A DNA stretch of 64,000 nt from Bacillus massilinigeriensis (GTDB taxonomy: Bacteria; Bacillota; Bacilli; Bacillales; Cytobacillaceae). The stretch covers positions 657,671-721,670 of the forward strand of contig NZ_LT630004.1 in assembly GCF_900111815.1 (NCBI RefSeq), read 5' to 3'. Shown here piece after piece: positions 17,002-27,043 of this stretch. The notes below the pieces were generated by a model, which ran no database searches, was not told the DNA's origin, and was given only the letters and a program-made list of their open reading frames with translations. How positions within the stretch are numbered: position 1 is the stretch's first letter; each line of letters opens with the position of its first letter. The position numbers and the translations under genes are program-made.

Positions 17002-17637
17002 CTATTGTCCACCTCCGCCCCCACCTCCGCCGGTGTTTCCGCCTCCGCCTTGAGACCCGCCTCCGCCGGAATCCCCTTGCTGCTGTTTCGTAGGAACCTC
17101 CGACGCTGCTTTGATGAGCATATCTTGGATCTTGGCTTTGAAAAGGGGGCTATCAAAAGTTTCATTCACGACCGATTGCAAATGTTTCCGGTATTCTTTG
17201 CTTTTTAGCAAGTCGACCACTTCATTTTCCAACTCAGGGTCCTTCATGATTTCCATCATCATTCCCCGGTATTCAGGATCCTTCATCAAATCCTTTATGA
17301 GCTGTTCGTTCTCCGTCTTCATGCTTTTCGCCATTGATGCGGCGAATTTAGGATCCTTAAATTGTTTGTTCCAGAACTCGGTCCCTTTGTCCGAAACTAA
17401 GGTATTCTGTACGGTTTCGCTAACAACAGTCTGATCGAGGACAAGCTTCTCCCTCATCCCGTCATCAGACATTACTTCTTGAATTGCTTTTTTGCCATCA
17501 TCTGTTTTCAGGATATCAACAACCATTTTCTTTGTTGTTTCGTAATCCATCTGTTCCCCGCCGGTCTCGGCTGGAGCACAGCCTGCCATCATGCACAGGC
17601 CAAGAATGGGGAGGAACTTTGCTGTTTTTTTCACCAT
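17002..17637 (-). CDS. gerD: Spore germination lipoprotein GerD
   Basis: Spore inner-membrane lipoprotein that clusters germinant receptors. The 211-residue product has a lipoprotein signal with lipobox LCMMAGC (cysteine near 20), an alpha-helical core with repeated LKDPE-type segments (DLMKDPEYRGMMMEIMKDPE), and a glycine-rich tail. The tail is longer and purer in glycine than I expect and is probably disordered. Located between mrp and kbaA as in B. subtilis. ATG at 17637. Confidence 0.95.
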   Translation of the reverse strand: MVKKTAKFLPILGLCMMAGCAPAETGGEQMDYETTKKMVVDILKTDDGKKAIQEVMSDDGMREKLVLDQTVVSETVQNTLVSDKGTEFWNKQFKDPKFAASMAKSMKTENEQLIKDLMKDPEYRGMMMEIMKDPELENEVVDLLKSKEYRKHLQSVVNETFDSPLFKAKIQDMLIKAASEVPTKQQQGDSGGGGSQGGGGNTGGGGGGGGQ

Positions 17638-17782
17638 TTGTTTTTTCCCCTTTCACATAGGCAGCCCTAACTTTAGGTTTGGCCAAAGTGCAAATATTAT
17701 GCGGTAGTGAGGCAATATGTAGATTTTTCAACCACTGGTTGGTACAATCAAGGGGGAAAATTTATTTTTGGGGGAAAATATT

Positions 17783-18451
17783 GTGACGAGCCGAAATTGG
17801 GTAAGGTTTTTCTTGTCCACGCTGCTGGTCGGAGTGGTAACAGCCAGTATAACAGGCTTTATTGTTCGATGGGAGAAATTTAAGCCGCTGTTCATCCACT
17901 TCGATATTCTTGAAATATTATCCGTGCTATTATGGTTAATCGGGATTGGCCTGATATTCAGTATATTGAGCCAAATGGGGTTCTTCGCCTACTTGACAAT
18001 CCACCAATTCGGACTGGGAATGTTTCGTTCCGCATCCTTATGGAACGCAGTCCAGCTTATCTTGATTGCCGTTGCGTTCTTTGATTTAGTGTATTTGCGC
18101 TATAACGCATTCGCAGAAAAAGGCGAGGGTTGGGGTTCTTATCTCCTGCTTGCAGTTCTAGTAGCAGTACCTTCCTTTATTGTGGCATATTTAAAAGCAA
18201 AGCAAACGAACAAGGAATCTTTTATTCCGGCATTGTTCTTTATGGTTGTCGTAACCATCATTGAATGGGTGCCCGTGCTTCGCGTAAATGAGCACGGTTG
18301 GCTATACTTGATGCTGTTTTCATTGATCGCGTGCAATGCGTACCAGCTTCTCATGCTTCCAAAATACAATCGAATGTCCCAAGAAGAGCGGGAGCAGGCA
18401 AAAGCACGCCGGGAATTAAGGGAAAAAGCAAAAACGTCGAAAGTGCAGTAG
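17783..18451 (+). CDS. kbaA: KinB-signalling pathway activation protein KbaA
   Basis: Integral membrane protein needed for sensor kinase KinB to feed the sporulation phosphorelay. The 222-residue product has about six hydrophobic helices and a charged C-terminal tail. The GTG at 17783 lies 8 bp after GGGGG and matches the homologue start (SRNWVRFFLSTLL); a TTG at 17768 lies inside the SD and is rejected. A KinB-like kinase gene occurs at 50113-51393 of this window. Confidence 0.93.
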   Translation: MTSRNWVRFFLSTLLVGVVTASITGFIVRWEKFKPLFIHFDILEILSVLLWLIGIGLIFSILSQMGFFAYLTIHQFGLGMFRSASLWNAVQLILIAVAFFDLVYLRYNAFAEKGEGWGSYLLLAVLVAVPSFIVAYLKAKQTNKESFIPALFFMVVVTIIEWVPVLRVNEHGWLYLMLFSLIACNAYQLLMLPKYNRMSQEEREQAKARRELREKAKTSKVQ

Positions 18452-18470
18452 CACTTCCGGCGTTTTTTCA
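18430..18470. terminator. Terminator between convergent kbaA and pdaB
   Basis: AAAAACG...AGTGC-agta-GCACT...CGTTTTTT; the hairpin overlaps the end of kbaA and serves both directions. Confidence 0.8.
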
Positions 18471-19223
18471 TCAATTGATTTCCGATGATTGTGATTCCCC
18501 ATTGGCGAGCATGCTTGATACTGTTACCATCTTGAGACCTTTGGACTTAATGTCCTCAATGATAGATGGCAGCGCATTGGCGGTTTGTTTTGCTGAATCA
18601 GAGGCGTGGAGCAAGACGATATCTCCTTTTTTCGCTTGCGATACGTTTTTTACAATTTTTTCGGTGCCTGGATTGGTCCAATCTTTAGAGTCGAGACTCC
18701 AATGGACCAGCGTATAGCCAAATCGTTCTGCCGTTTTCAAGGTAGCATCATTAAAATGCCCTGTAGGTGCGCGAAGAAGCTCGATTTCCTTTACATTTAG
18801 CTTCTTGAAAGCAGTCTGTGCTTTCATGATGTCCTGTTTCATTTTTGCATCCTCAAGCTCGGAATAATCTTTATACTCGTAGCCAAGCATACCAATTTCA
18901 TATCCGTTTTTTTCAATCCTATTAACTAAATCCGGATGCCTTTCCGCCCATGAACCTGAAAGGAAGAACGTAGCAGCGGGTACTTTGTGCTTTTCTAGCA
19001 CTTCAAGAATCGGTCCAGCCTTCTCGTCGCCCCAGCCAATATTGAAGGTAAGCGCCACATCCTTTTCTCCTTTGTACACCGCTTTCGGCCCATCGTTTGT
19101 TGAAAAAGCAGGAATCTGGACAATCGTTTCCGCGTAAAACACCCAAGCGGTGAAAAAGGCGGCAATCACGATAACCACCAGCTGTTTCAACGCCTTCCCA
19201 TTCAGTATAAAAAAGAAATTCAT
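18471..19223 (-). CDS. pdaB: Polysaccharide deacetylase family sporulation protein PdaB
   Basis: NodB-homology protein required for maintaining spore cortex. The 250-residue product has an N-terminal membrane anchor (about 10-30) then the deacetylase domain with LTFNIGWGDEKA (motif 1), SGSWAERHP (motif 2), LLRAPTGHFND (motif 3) and HWSLDSKDW (motif 4). Motif 1 has Asn where B. subtilis PdaB has Asp. The ATG at 19223 follows GAGGTGG and is preferred to an ATG 12 codons upstream. Gene order kbaA-pdaB-rrn is conserved. Confidence 0.93.
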   Translation of the reverse strand: MNFFFILNGKALKQLVVIVIAAFFTAWVFYAETIVQIPAFSTNDGPKAVYKGEKDVALTFNIGWGDEKAGPILEVLEKHKVPAATFFLSGSWAERHPDLVNRIEKNGYEIGMLGYEYKDYSELEDAKMKQDIMKAQTAFKKLNVKEIELLRAPTGHFNDATLKTAERFGYTLVHWSLDSKDWTNPGTEKIVKNVSQAKKGDIVLLHASDSAKQTANALPSIIEDIKSKGLKMVTVSSMLANGESQSSEIN

Positions 19224-19350
19224 TCTCTCCACCTCGTCCTTAAGCAGTCCTTGTCTCATTACTATGTAAGGAAAAACAGGATATGAATTTTTCTTTGATA
19301 AAAATTTGCAAAGAGGAACACACTACAGGAAAAACAGGAAGGGTGTTACG

Positions 19351-19587
19351 ATGCGCGCATTTTTAATCAATGAAAAAGAAGTATGTGAGATGGAATATTT
19401 AATCAAGCGAGAGATGGATGAAATTCTATTTGATTTGAGCGATGAACGAATTGAAAATGTCGTCAAGCGCTCCATGAGAGAACGTTACAAAATTCTTTTC
19501 TCCCTTTTCAGAATAGTCGCGCTTCCAAGTGAATGCATGAGATACATGCCAGTTGCAGACAAGCGTGGGAGAAAAAAGTACAACTGA
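19351..19587 (+). CDS. Conserved small protein of unknown function
   Basis: A 78-residue, mainly helical product (EVCEMEYLIKREMDEILFDL, then ERIENVVKRSMRERYKILF). I do not recognise the family, but similar small proteins occur near pdaB in Bacillaceae. The ATG at 19351 follows AGGAAGGG; an earlier in-frame ATG at 19306 lacks an SD. It lies just upstream of the rRNA promoters. Confidence 0.6.
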   Translation: MRAFLINEKEVCEMEYLIKREMDEILFDLSDERIENVVKRSMRERYKILFSLFRIVALPSECMRYMPVADKRGRKKYN

Positions 19588-19633
19588 TTTTAGCGCTTTA
19601 TTTCACCCGATGATAAAAAAACGAAAAAAATTG

Positions 19634-19662
19634 TTGACGGATATTTAGCAGGCTGGTATATT
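19634..19662 (+). promoter_or_regulatory. rRNA operon promoter P1
   Basis: TTGACG (19634-19639), 17-bp spacer, TATATT (19657-19662). Confidence 0.85.
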
Positions 19663-19729
19663 AATAAACGTCGCTGCTAACGTAGCAGCACAACGAACAA
19701 AACTTAACAGTACAACGTAAAAATAACGG

Positions 19730-19758
19730 TTGACACTAGATTGTCAGCATGTTATATT
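19730..19758 (+). promoter_or_regulatory. rRNA operon promoter P2
   Basis: TTGACA (19730-19735), 17-bp spacer, TATATT (19753-19758). About 100 bp after P1, the usual tandem arrangement. Confidence 0.88.
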
Positions 19759-19782
19759 AAGAAAGTCGCCTAAGGGCGATAT

Positions 19783-19815
19783 TGCTCTTTGAAAACTAAA
19801 CAAACAAGCGTCAAC
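19783..19815 (+). promoter_or_regulatory. rRNA antitermination boxA and 16S processing stem (5' arm)
   Basis: TGCTCTTT at 19783-19790 matches the Bacillus boxA. AACTAAACAAACAAGC...GTCAAC (19794-19815) pairs with GTTGACTGCTTGTTTGTTTA (21484-21503) after the 16S gene, forming the RNase III processing stem. Confidence 0.75.
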
Positions 19816-19881
19816 AAACAATAATATGATGGTCACTGACCATCAGCCAACGTTTTATTTGATGAGCTAATCACTCACTCT

Positions 19882-21441
<1,560 letters not shown>

Positions 21442-21527
21442 AGTCTTTTAGGACTATCGGAATGCGAACCTTCGGGTTCGTAAGTTGACTGCTTGTTTGT
21501 TTAGTTTTGAGGGAGCAATTCCTCAAA

Positions 21528-21645
21528 GCTGTCTAGCTACAGCGTCTAGACCCTCGAGGTCGCTTCGGTCCGTCCGATGAAGTCAAAAAACGACTTCAAC
21601 TGCCGGCCCTCCAGCGCTTGTCGGGTCTGAACGAGACGCTTTTTT
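21528..21645 (+). repeat. Dispersed Bacillus palindromic element inside the 16S-23S spacer
   Basis: The element begins GCTGTCTAGCTACAGCGTCT and ends GAACGAGACGCTTTTTT. AGCGTCT and AGACCC at its left pair with AGACGCT and GGGTCT at its right; an inner hairpin GAAGTC-A6c-GACTTC also exists. Similar CTGTCTAGCTCCAGCG elements occur in intergenic regions of many Bacillus genomes. Confidence 0.65.
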
Positions 21646-21759
21646 GTTCCTTGAAAACTGGATAATCGTAATGTAAGAAGGCAAAGAAAGAACCGAGTAT
21701 CGCCATTTTAGTTTTTCTCTCTTTTTTAAAAAGAGTAAACCTCAATTATGAGGTGAATC

Positions 21760-21863
21760 AGCAGCGAGAAGGTCGAGGAAGCAAGCGAGCGAAGGCCGGA
21801 GCGTACTTTTCGTACGTGAGGATCTCCAGAGAGCGCGGCTGACGAAGAGATTCGACGCTGATG
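21760..21863 (+). repeat. Second dispersed palindromic element in the spacer
   Basis: A purine-rich element with GAAGGTCGAGGAAGCAAGCG, AAGGCCGGAGCGTAC and a small hairpin CGTAC-ttttc-GTACG, ending CGACGCTGATGA. The ends ATCAGC and GCTGAT pair. It resembles a repeat seen near rRNA and other loci of Bacillus. No tRNA gene is present in this spacer. Confidence 0.55.
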
Positions 21864-21874
21864 ATACACCGAAT

Positions 21875-22110
<236 letters not shown>

Positions 22111-22260
22111 AAGAAAAGCGGAGGCGAAGAGCCGAAGCTGGACAATTAGGCATACTCATTCTTCTTACCTTTGAAACATACATTATCCAGTTTTGAGGGA
22201 ATGAAAATTTCTCTTGCAAAATTTCTAAAAGGCAGTATAATAATAAATGTCTTTAAAATT

Positions 22261-22377
<117 letters not shown>

Positions 22378-22391
22378 TAACCACATATTAT

Positions 22392-22466
22392 TCCGCAGTA
22401 GCTCAGTGGTAGAGCATTCGGCTGTTAACCGAACGGTCGTAGGTTCGAGTCCTACCTGCGGAGCCA
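22392..22466 (+). tRNA. tRNA-Asn (GTT)
   Basis: Cloverleaf with anticodon loop CTGTTAA and encoded CCA. First of 14 tRNA genes after 5S. Confidence 0.97.
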
Positions 22467-22471
22467 TAAAT

Positions 22472-22563
22472 GGAGAGCTGTCCGAGAGGTCGAAGGAGCA
22501 CGATTGGAAATCGTGTAGACGGTTACCGCTGTCTCAAGGGTTCGAATCCCTTGCTCTCCGCCA
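22472..22563 (+). tRNA. tRNA-Ser (GGA)
   Basis: Class II tRNA with a long variable arm; anticodon loop TTGGAAA; encoded CCA. Confidence 0.96.
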
Positions 22564-22578
22564 TTTACATATTAGATT

Positions 22579-22653
22579 GGCCCCTTGGTCAAGCGGTTAA
22601 GACACCGCCCTTTCACGGCGGTAACACGGGTTCGAATCCCGTAGGGGTCACCA
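22579..22653 (+). tRNA. tRNA-Glu (TTC)
   Basis: Anticodon loop CTTTCAC within CCGCC/GGCGG; encoded CCA. Confidence 0.97.
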
Positions 22654-22658
22654 TTAAT

Positions 22659-22734
22659 GGAGGATTAGCTCAGCTGGGAGAGCATCTGCCTTACAAGCAG
22701 AGGGTCGGCGGTTCGATCCCGTCATCCTCCACCA
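22659..22734 (+). tRNA. tRNA-Val (TAC)
   Basis: Anticodon loop CTTACAA within TCTGC/GCAGA; encoded CCA. Confidence 0.97.
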
Positions 22735-22743
22735 TATTATTAT

Positions 22744-22817
<74 letters not shown>

Positions 22818-22820
22818 TCT

Positions 22821-22896
22821 GGTCCCGTGGTGTAGCGGTTAACATGCCTGCCTGTCACGCAGGAGATCGCCGGTTCGATCCCGGTCGGGACCGCCA
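22821..22896 (+). tRNA. tRNA-Asp (GTC)
   Basis: Anticodon loop CTGTCAC within CCTGC/GCAGG; encoded CCA. Confidence 0.97.
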
Positions 22897-22900
22897 TTTT

Positions 22901-22976
22901 GGCTCAGTAGCTCAGTCGGTAGAGCAAAGGACTGAAAATCCTTGTGTCGGCGGTTCGATTCCGTCCTGAGCCACCA
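22901..22976 (+). tRNA. tRNA-Phe (GAA)
   Basis: Anticodon loop CTGAAAA within AAGGA/TCCTT; encoded CCA. Confidence 0.97.
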
Positions 22977-23048
22977 TTTTTCACAATAGTCATTAACGAC
23001 TTAATGGTGGAATATATTTTATAACTGATAATAATATGATATAATACC

Positions 23049-23133
23049 GGAGGGGTAGCGAAGTGGCTAAACGCGGCGGACTGTAAATCCGCTCCCTCAG
23101 GGTTCGGCGGTTCGAATCCGTCCCCCTCCACCA
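23049..23133 (+). tRNA. tRNA-Tyr (GTA)
   Basis: Class II tRNA; anticodon loop CTGTAAA; encoded CCA. A 72-bp AT-rich gap separates it from tRNA-Phe. Confidence 0.96.
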
Positions 23134-23145
23134 TTTATCTTTTAT

Positions 23146-23219
23146 AGGGGTATAGTTTAAAGGTAGAACAGAGGTCTCCAAAACCTCCAGTGTGGGTTCG
23201 ATTCCTACTACCCCTGCCA
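23146..23219 (+). tRNA. tRNA-Trp (CCA)
   Basis: Anticodon loop CTCCAAA within GAGGT/ACCTC; encoded CCA. Confidence 0.97.
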
Positions 23220-23225
23220 TATTAC

Positions 23226-23302
23226 GGCGATCGTGGCGAAGTGGTTAACGCATCGGATTGTGGTTCCGACACTCGTGGGTTCGATTCCCATCGGTCGCCC
23301 CA
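23226..23302 (+). tRNA. tRNA-His (GTG)
   Basis: Anticodon loop TTGTGGT; GGCGATC pairs with GGTCGCC with one G-T wobble; encoded CCA. Confidence 0.96.
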
Positions 23303-23325
23303 TTTATTTTAAATCATATAGGTAT

Positions 23326-23400
23326 TGGGCTATAGCCAAGCGGTAAGGCAACGGACTTTGACTCCGTCATGCGTTGGTTCGAATCCAGCTAGCCCAGCCA
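23326..23400 (+). tRNA. tRNA-Gln (TTG)
   Basis: Anticodon loop CTTTGAC within ACGGA/TCCGT; encoded CCA. Confidence 0.97.
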
Positions 23401-23403
23401 TAC

Positions 23404-23478
23404 GCGGAAGTAGTTCAGTGGTAGAATACAACCTTGCCAAGGTTGGGGTCGCGGGTTCGAATCCCGTCTTCCGCTCCA
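23404..23478 (+). tRNA. tRNA-Gly (GCC)
   Basis: Anticodon loop TTGCCAA within CAACC/GGTTG; encoded CCA. Confidence 0.97.
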
Positions 23479-23485
23479 AAAATAT

Positions 23486-23560
23486 GGCGGCATAGCCAAG
23501 TGGTAAGGCAAAGGTCTGCAAAACCTTTATTCACCGGTTCAAATCCGGTTGCCGCCTCCA
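23486..23560 (+). tRNA. tRNA-Cys (GCA)
   Basis: Anticodon loop CTGCAAA within AAGGT/ACCTT; encoded CCA. Confidence 0.97.
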
Positions 23561-23565
23561 TATTT

Positions 23566-23647
23566 GCCGGTGTGGCGGAATTGGCAGACGCGCACGACTC
23601 AAAATCGTGTTCCGTAAGGAGTGCCGGTTCGACCCCGGCCACCGGTA
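23566..23647 (+). tRNA. tRNA-Leu (CAA), integration site
   Basis: Class II tRNA with anticodon loop CTCAAAA within CACGA/TCGTG. Its 3' 17 bp are repeated at 27044-27060 as an attachment-site pair. CCA is not encoded at either copy. Confidence 0.95.
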
Positions 23648-23648
23648 T
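23632..23648 (+). other. attL of the tRNA-Leu element
   Basis: ACCCCGGCCACCGGTAT, overlapping the T arm and acceptor end of tRNA-Leu, identical to 27044-27060. The integrase remnant begins 150 bp further on. Confidence 0.85.
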
Positions 23649-23678
23649 CTGTTAGGGATTAAAAATCCCTCAAATGAC

Positions 23679-23713
23679 AACGTTTCTAACACTTTTGTTA
23701 GGAGCGTTTTTTT
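23679..23713 (+). terminator. Terminator brought in behind tRNA-Leu by the element
   Basis: AACG...CTAACA-cttt-TGTTAG...CGTT followed by seven T. Probably now ends the tRNA operon transcript. Confidence 0.8.
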
Positions 23714-23798
23714 GTTTTCTCAAAACGATTCTTAGCAAAATATCGTGTTCAAATAATCGTATGTCGCTTGTCAAAAGATATAAGGGAGATGATTTATC

Positions 23799-24777
23799 TT
23801 GGCAAGGCGTACAAACGAATTAACCATTGAAGAATTGACGGTGATTCAATCACCAAAGGCAAGAAAGAGTGTTGATTTTAAATCGGCTCTTGAATCATTT
23901 GTAGATGACTGTGAAATTAGAAACCTAAGACCACAAACAATTCAGTATTACAGAAATGAGTTATCGGTGTTTTATAAAACTTTAAAAGAAATTGGTATTG
24001 ATTCACCGATGGATGAAATATTTAAAGATACTTTAAAAGATGTCATCATACACATGAAAAAGAAGGGATTGCAGACCGTTACCATTAATACACGTTTAAG
24101 AGCCATTAGAGCATTTTTCAATTTCCTTCAACGTGAAAGATATATAAAGCACAATCCAATGAATGAAGTTAAATTGCTAAAAGACAGGAAAAAGGTTGTT
24201 GAAACTTTCACTAATAAGCAACTGGAAATGCTTTTTAAACAGCCGAATTTACGTTCTTTTGTTGGTGTGAGGGATTACACTTTTATGATGCTTCTGCTTG
24301 AAACAGGCATACGTGTGAGCGAATTAGAAGGGGTTTGCGTGCAAGATATTCTATGGAATGAATCACGTATCCACATAAGAAAAACAAAGACGTACAGAGA
24401 GCGTTTAGTGCCTATACAGAACAAAATGAAGCAACAATTACAGAAGTATTTGCAAATCAGAGGAACAACCGAATCTGATGCTTTATTTCTCACCTTAGAT
24501 GACACCCCAATGAGTAAAAGACAATTCCAGAACAGAGTTACCTATTATGGCAAGCAAGCAAGCAGATTTAAAGGGTGTTAGATGCTCATGCCACACCTTT
24601 AGACATACCTTTGCGAAATACAGCGTTAAGAATGGTGCAGGGATTTTTGAATTACAGCAAATTCTTGGACATACATCTATGGAAATGGTTCGAACATATG
24701 TAAATCTGTTTAGTGATGATGTTATGGAGAAACATAAAGCATTTTCACCATTAAACGGATTAGAAATCGGTATATAG
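23799..24777 (+). pseudogene. Tyrosine-recombinase integrase, frameshifted
   Basis: The first frame (TTG at 23799 after AAGGGAGAT) encodes a SAM-like N-terminal domain and the catalytic start with LLETGIRVSELEGV (Arg box), ending with a stop at 24581. A second frame continues CSCHTFRHTFAKYSVKNGAG (HxxR box), LGHTSMEMVRTYVNLF (His and Tyr). Removing one GCAA from the (GCAA)n tract near 24550-24563 restores a single 325-residue XerC/D-like integrase with all catalytic residues. It is the integrase expected for the tRNA-Leu att sites. Confidence 0.9.
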
Positions 24778-24792
24778 TGGGAGGGCAATAGA

Positions 24793-24948
24793 ATGAATAA
24801 ACTTTTAAAACATATTGCCTATTAAACTAAGAAGGTTGCACAGGAAGGAGCGAAGGCACGACCAACTTATATTGGTTTCAGAAATTCGCTTCGCCATGAA
24901 CGATTATTGATGTATAAGAAGATGCTGAATGAAATGCTAACAAGATGA
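24793..24948 (+). pseudogene. Small basic protein gene with in-frame stop
   Basis: ATG at 24793 reads MNKLLKHIAY, a TAA stop, then in the same frame TKKVAQEGAKARPTYIGFRN and a helical end to a TGA at 24946. The second part is coherent, basic and helical, so the gene probably lost one codon to a stop. It follows the integrase directly; function unknown. Confidence 0.4.
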
Positions 24949-24966
24949 ATATATCTAGGAAATTTC

Positions 24967-25023
24967 TGTCCTAAAAAGGACAATTATTTCTCACCTATGG
25001 AAAAAAGTGTCCAAAAAAGGACA
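24967..25023. promoter_or_regulatory. Paired TGTCC-N6-GGACA palindromes
   Basis: TGTCCTAAAAAGGACA at 24967-24982 and TGTCCAAAAAAGGACA at 25008-25023, 41 bp apart (about four helical turns). Likely a binding-site pair for an element-encoded repressor or replication protein now lost. Confidence 0.5.
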
Positions 25024-25075
25024 AAAAGTATCATGTATAGAAGAATAGATAGTAAAAGAATAGATAGTTATAAAG

Positions 25076-25165
25076 GGGTCGCTACGCTCCGACTATGTTG
25101 TTCGCTAATGCTCTCCTTTTGTCGCTTCGCTCCTATCTCACTTCGTGAGAATGGGCTTCGCCCTT
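25076..25165. repeat. Cluster of mini-hairpins with TTCG-type loops
   Basis: Successive small palindromes: GTCGCTACGCTCCGAC at 25078, GTCGCTTCGCTCC at 25121, TCTCACTTCGTGAGA at 25136-25150 and GGGCTTCGCCC at 25153-25163. The segment is much richer in GC than its flanks. Similar clusters occur in Gram-positive plasmids and integrative elements; role unknown. The stretch 25166-25224 shows nothing. Confidence 0.55.
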
Positions 25166-25224
25166 CTCTTACGAATTTATTTTTTGAAATAGATGTTCTT
25201 AACATTTAAAAAGATAAGTATTTT

Positions 25225-26629
25225 CACTAGTGTTGCATAAATAATGTCTTAATATTCAGTTTAATTGTCTTTCTCGCTTAAAGCCAAAAAAGTAAATACC
25301 CAACCAAAGGTGTCTCCATCCATTTGGGAATTTATTTACAATTAGACATTTGCAGCAACGACAATTCCTTTTATTAAGGGATCGTTTTTCCTTCAATCTT
25401 ACGAAGCCAAACCTGCGCTGGTTTCCACAACGCAGCTTTTAAATAACGGCTAATTTGTAAGGTTTTCCGCTTGCTTTTTGTTTCGACCTGCGCAAGTACA
25501 TGAAGGCAAAAAACAATAAGGGCAATAAACACTTGATTTTGAATAGCCCATTCACTTTGACCGTAAAACTTTTTGATATTAAGATGTTGCTTTATCTATT
25601 TGAAAAACAGTTCTATTGCCCAGCGTGACTTATACATCTCTGATATTTCTTCCGCACTTAAGTCAAAGCGATTTGTGATTAAATGAAGGGTATTTCCTTT
25701 TGTATCTATCACTTTTAAAAGGCGAAAGTAGTTTTCAGCACGGTTTTGAGTCGTACCTATCAGAACCATTTGATCCGATAAAACAGTCGAGCCCTCGGGT
25801 AGTTTGAAATCATAAACTTCCCTGATAACAGCGTTTTTTCTTAACCTGGAAAGGAAGAAGTACCCTTCATCTGTCATGCGATCAAATCGCTCGTAGTCTA
25901 AATAGCCCCGGTCAAAAACATACATGCATTCTTTATCATCCACCAGAATTTCAAGCTGACCACGATCATGTTCTTTTGCGGTGGTCATGATGGCTTTTTC
26001 GGGATAGGACTTCCCATCTTCCATGAAAACAAGGCGTAGGTGTAACTTTACTCCTCCCTTTTTCTTACGGAATTTCGCCCATCTATGATTGGTTAAATTA
26101 AGTGGCAATGTGCTTGAATCAATGATTTTTAATGGCATAATCAGTTTTTTATAGTGTGTTTTGACATGGATTTGTGAGACTAAATCAAGAAATAGCCTTT
26201 GAAACAAATCTGGATTTATTCCGTTTAAGCGCCGTGACAGCTGGGAAATACTAATCGAATCAAGGTCGATTTCTTTTTGAAGTTGGTCATCAAAAAGACA
26301 ATCACTCAGTGCATGAAGACTTTCGACTTCTTGTAGCTGTGCATAAAGAAGTAATTTTAAAAACGATTCTGTCGTCAACTTTTTCGTATAAAGATCTAAT
26401 TTCAATGTTTTCACTTGTTCTTCAAACAACGGAAGATTTATTGATGAAAACCATTGTCCAAATGAAGTTTTTCGTGTAACCTTATCCATGGGTTTGTCCT
26501 TTATTAATAGATTTGGATGGGTTACCACCTGACATATCTATTATAAAGGACTTTTTCTTTGCGTAAAATAACTTACCTGAACATTTTGAGTATTTTTAAT
26601 AGTGGAATTAAATTAATGCAACACTAGTG
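25225..26629 (-). mobile_element. IS4-family insertion sequence, 1.4 kb
   Basis: Terminal inverted repeats CACTAGTGTTGCAT (25225-25238) and ATGCAACACTAGTG (26616-26629) bound a transposase gene. No unambiguous target duplication is seen beside the ends. It sits inside the tRNA-Leu element. Its transposase carries a nonsense codon, so the copy is probably immobile unless complemented in trans. Confidence 0.85.
25374..26489 (-). pseudogene. IS4-family DDE transposase with premature amber codon
   Basis: Reading from ATG at 26489 (MDKVTRKTSFGQWF), the protein shows the DDE elements IDSSTLPL, YVFDRGYLDYERFDR and YKSRWAIELFFK. A TAG at 25596-25598 interrupts it where homologues have Trp (FFKW). 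The same frame then continues IKQHLNIKKFYGQSEWAIQN through LRKIEGKTIP to TAA at 25374. A single G-to-A change explains the stop; the rest is intact at about 371 codons. Confidence 0.88.
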
Positions 26630-26719
26630 TAAAAAAACCCATTTTTATTAAATTATACATAAATTTTATTAATAAAGATTTTGTATTTCAATAAAATTTT
26701 TCATTGTTACTTTTAACCA

Positions 26720-26974
26720 GTGAAGAGCGTAGAGAGACAGATAATGTCGAACGTAGTAGCACGAGCATTTCTTTATTCAATTCCGTTGTTAAGCGGACTT
26801 TCTAAAGAGTTGAGAAAGATTCAAGCTGGAGAAAACAACTTGGAGATGACAGAAGAGAATAAGGGACTTTGCTTGCTATATTGCTTTTGTATTTGGACTA
26901 AATGCGAGATAATAATGTTTATTTGGAAATCACTTTGTGCCAAATTTGTACTAAACGAAAGAGAAAACACATAA
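26720..26974 (+). CDS. Possible short ORF at the right end of the element
   Basis: GTG at 26720 opens 84 codons, including MSNVVARAFLYSIPLLSGLS and a charged helix LRKIQAGENN. No good SD and no recognised domain. It could be a fragment of an element gene. The region 26630-26719 is very AT-rich and holds nothing else. Confidence 0.2.
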   Translation: MKSVERQIMSNVVARAFLYSIPLLSGLSKELRKIQAGENNLEMTEENKGLCLLYCFCIWTKCEIIMFIWKSLCAKFVLNERENT

Positions 26975-26978
26975 AAAC

Positions 26979-27022
26979 AAGAGTGGAAAACCTTCTATAT
27001 TAAAGGACTTTCCATTCTTTTC
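26979..27022 (+). terminator. Terminator near the right end of the element
   Basis: AAGAGTGGAAA pairs with TTTCCATTCTT (one wobble), with T-rich sequence after it. Confidence 0.55.
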
Positions 27023-27043
27023 TTTACTTAGAATATACGTAAT

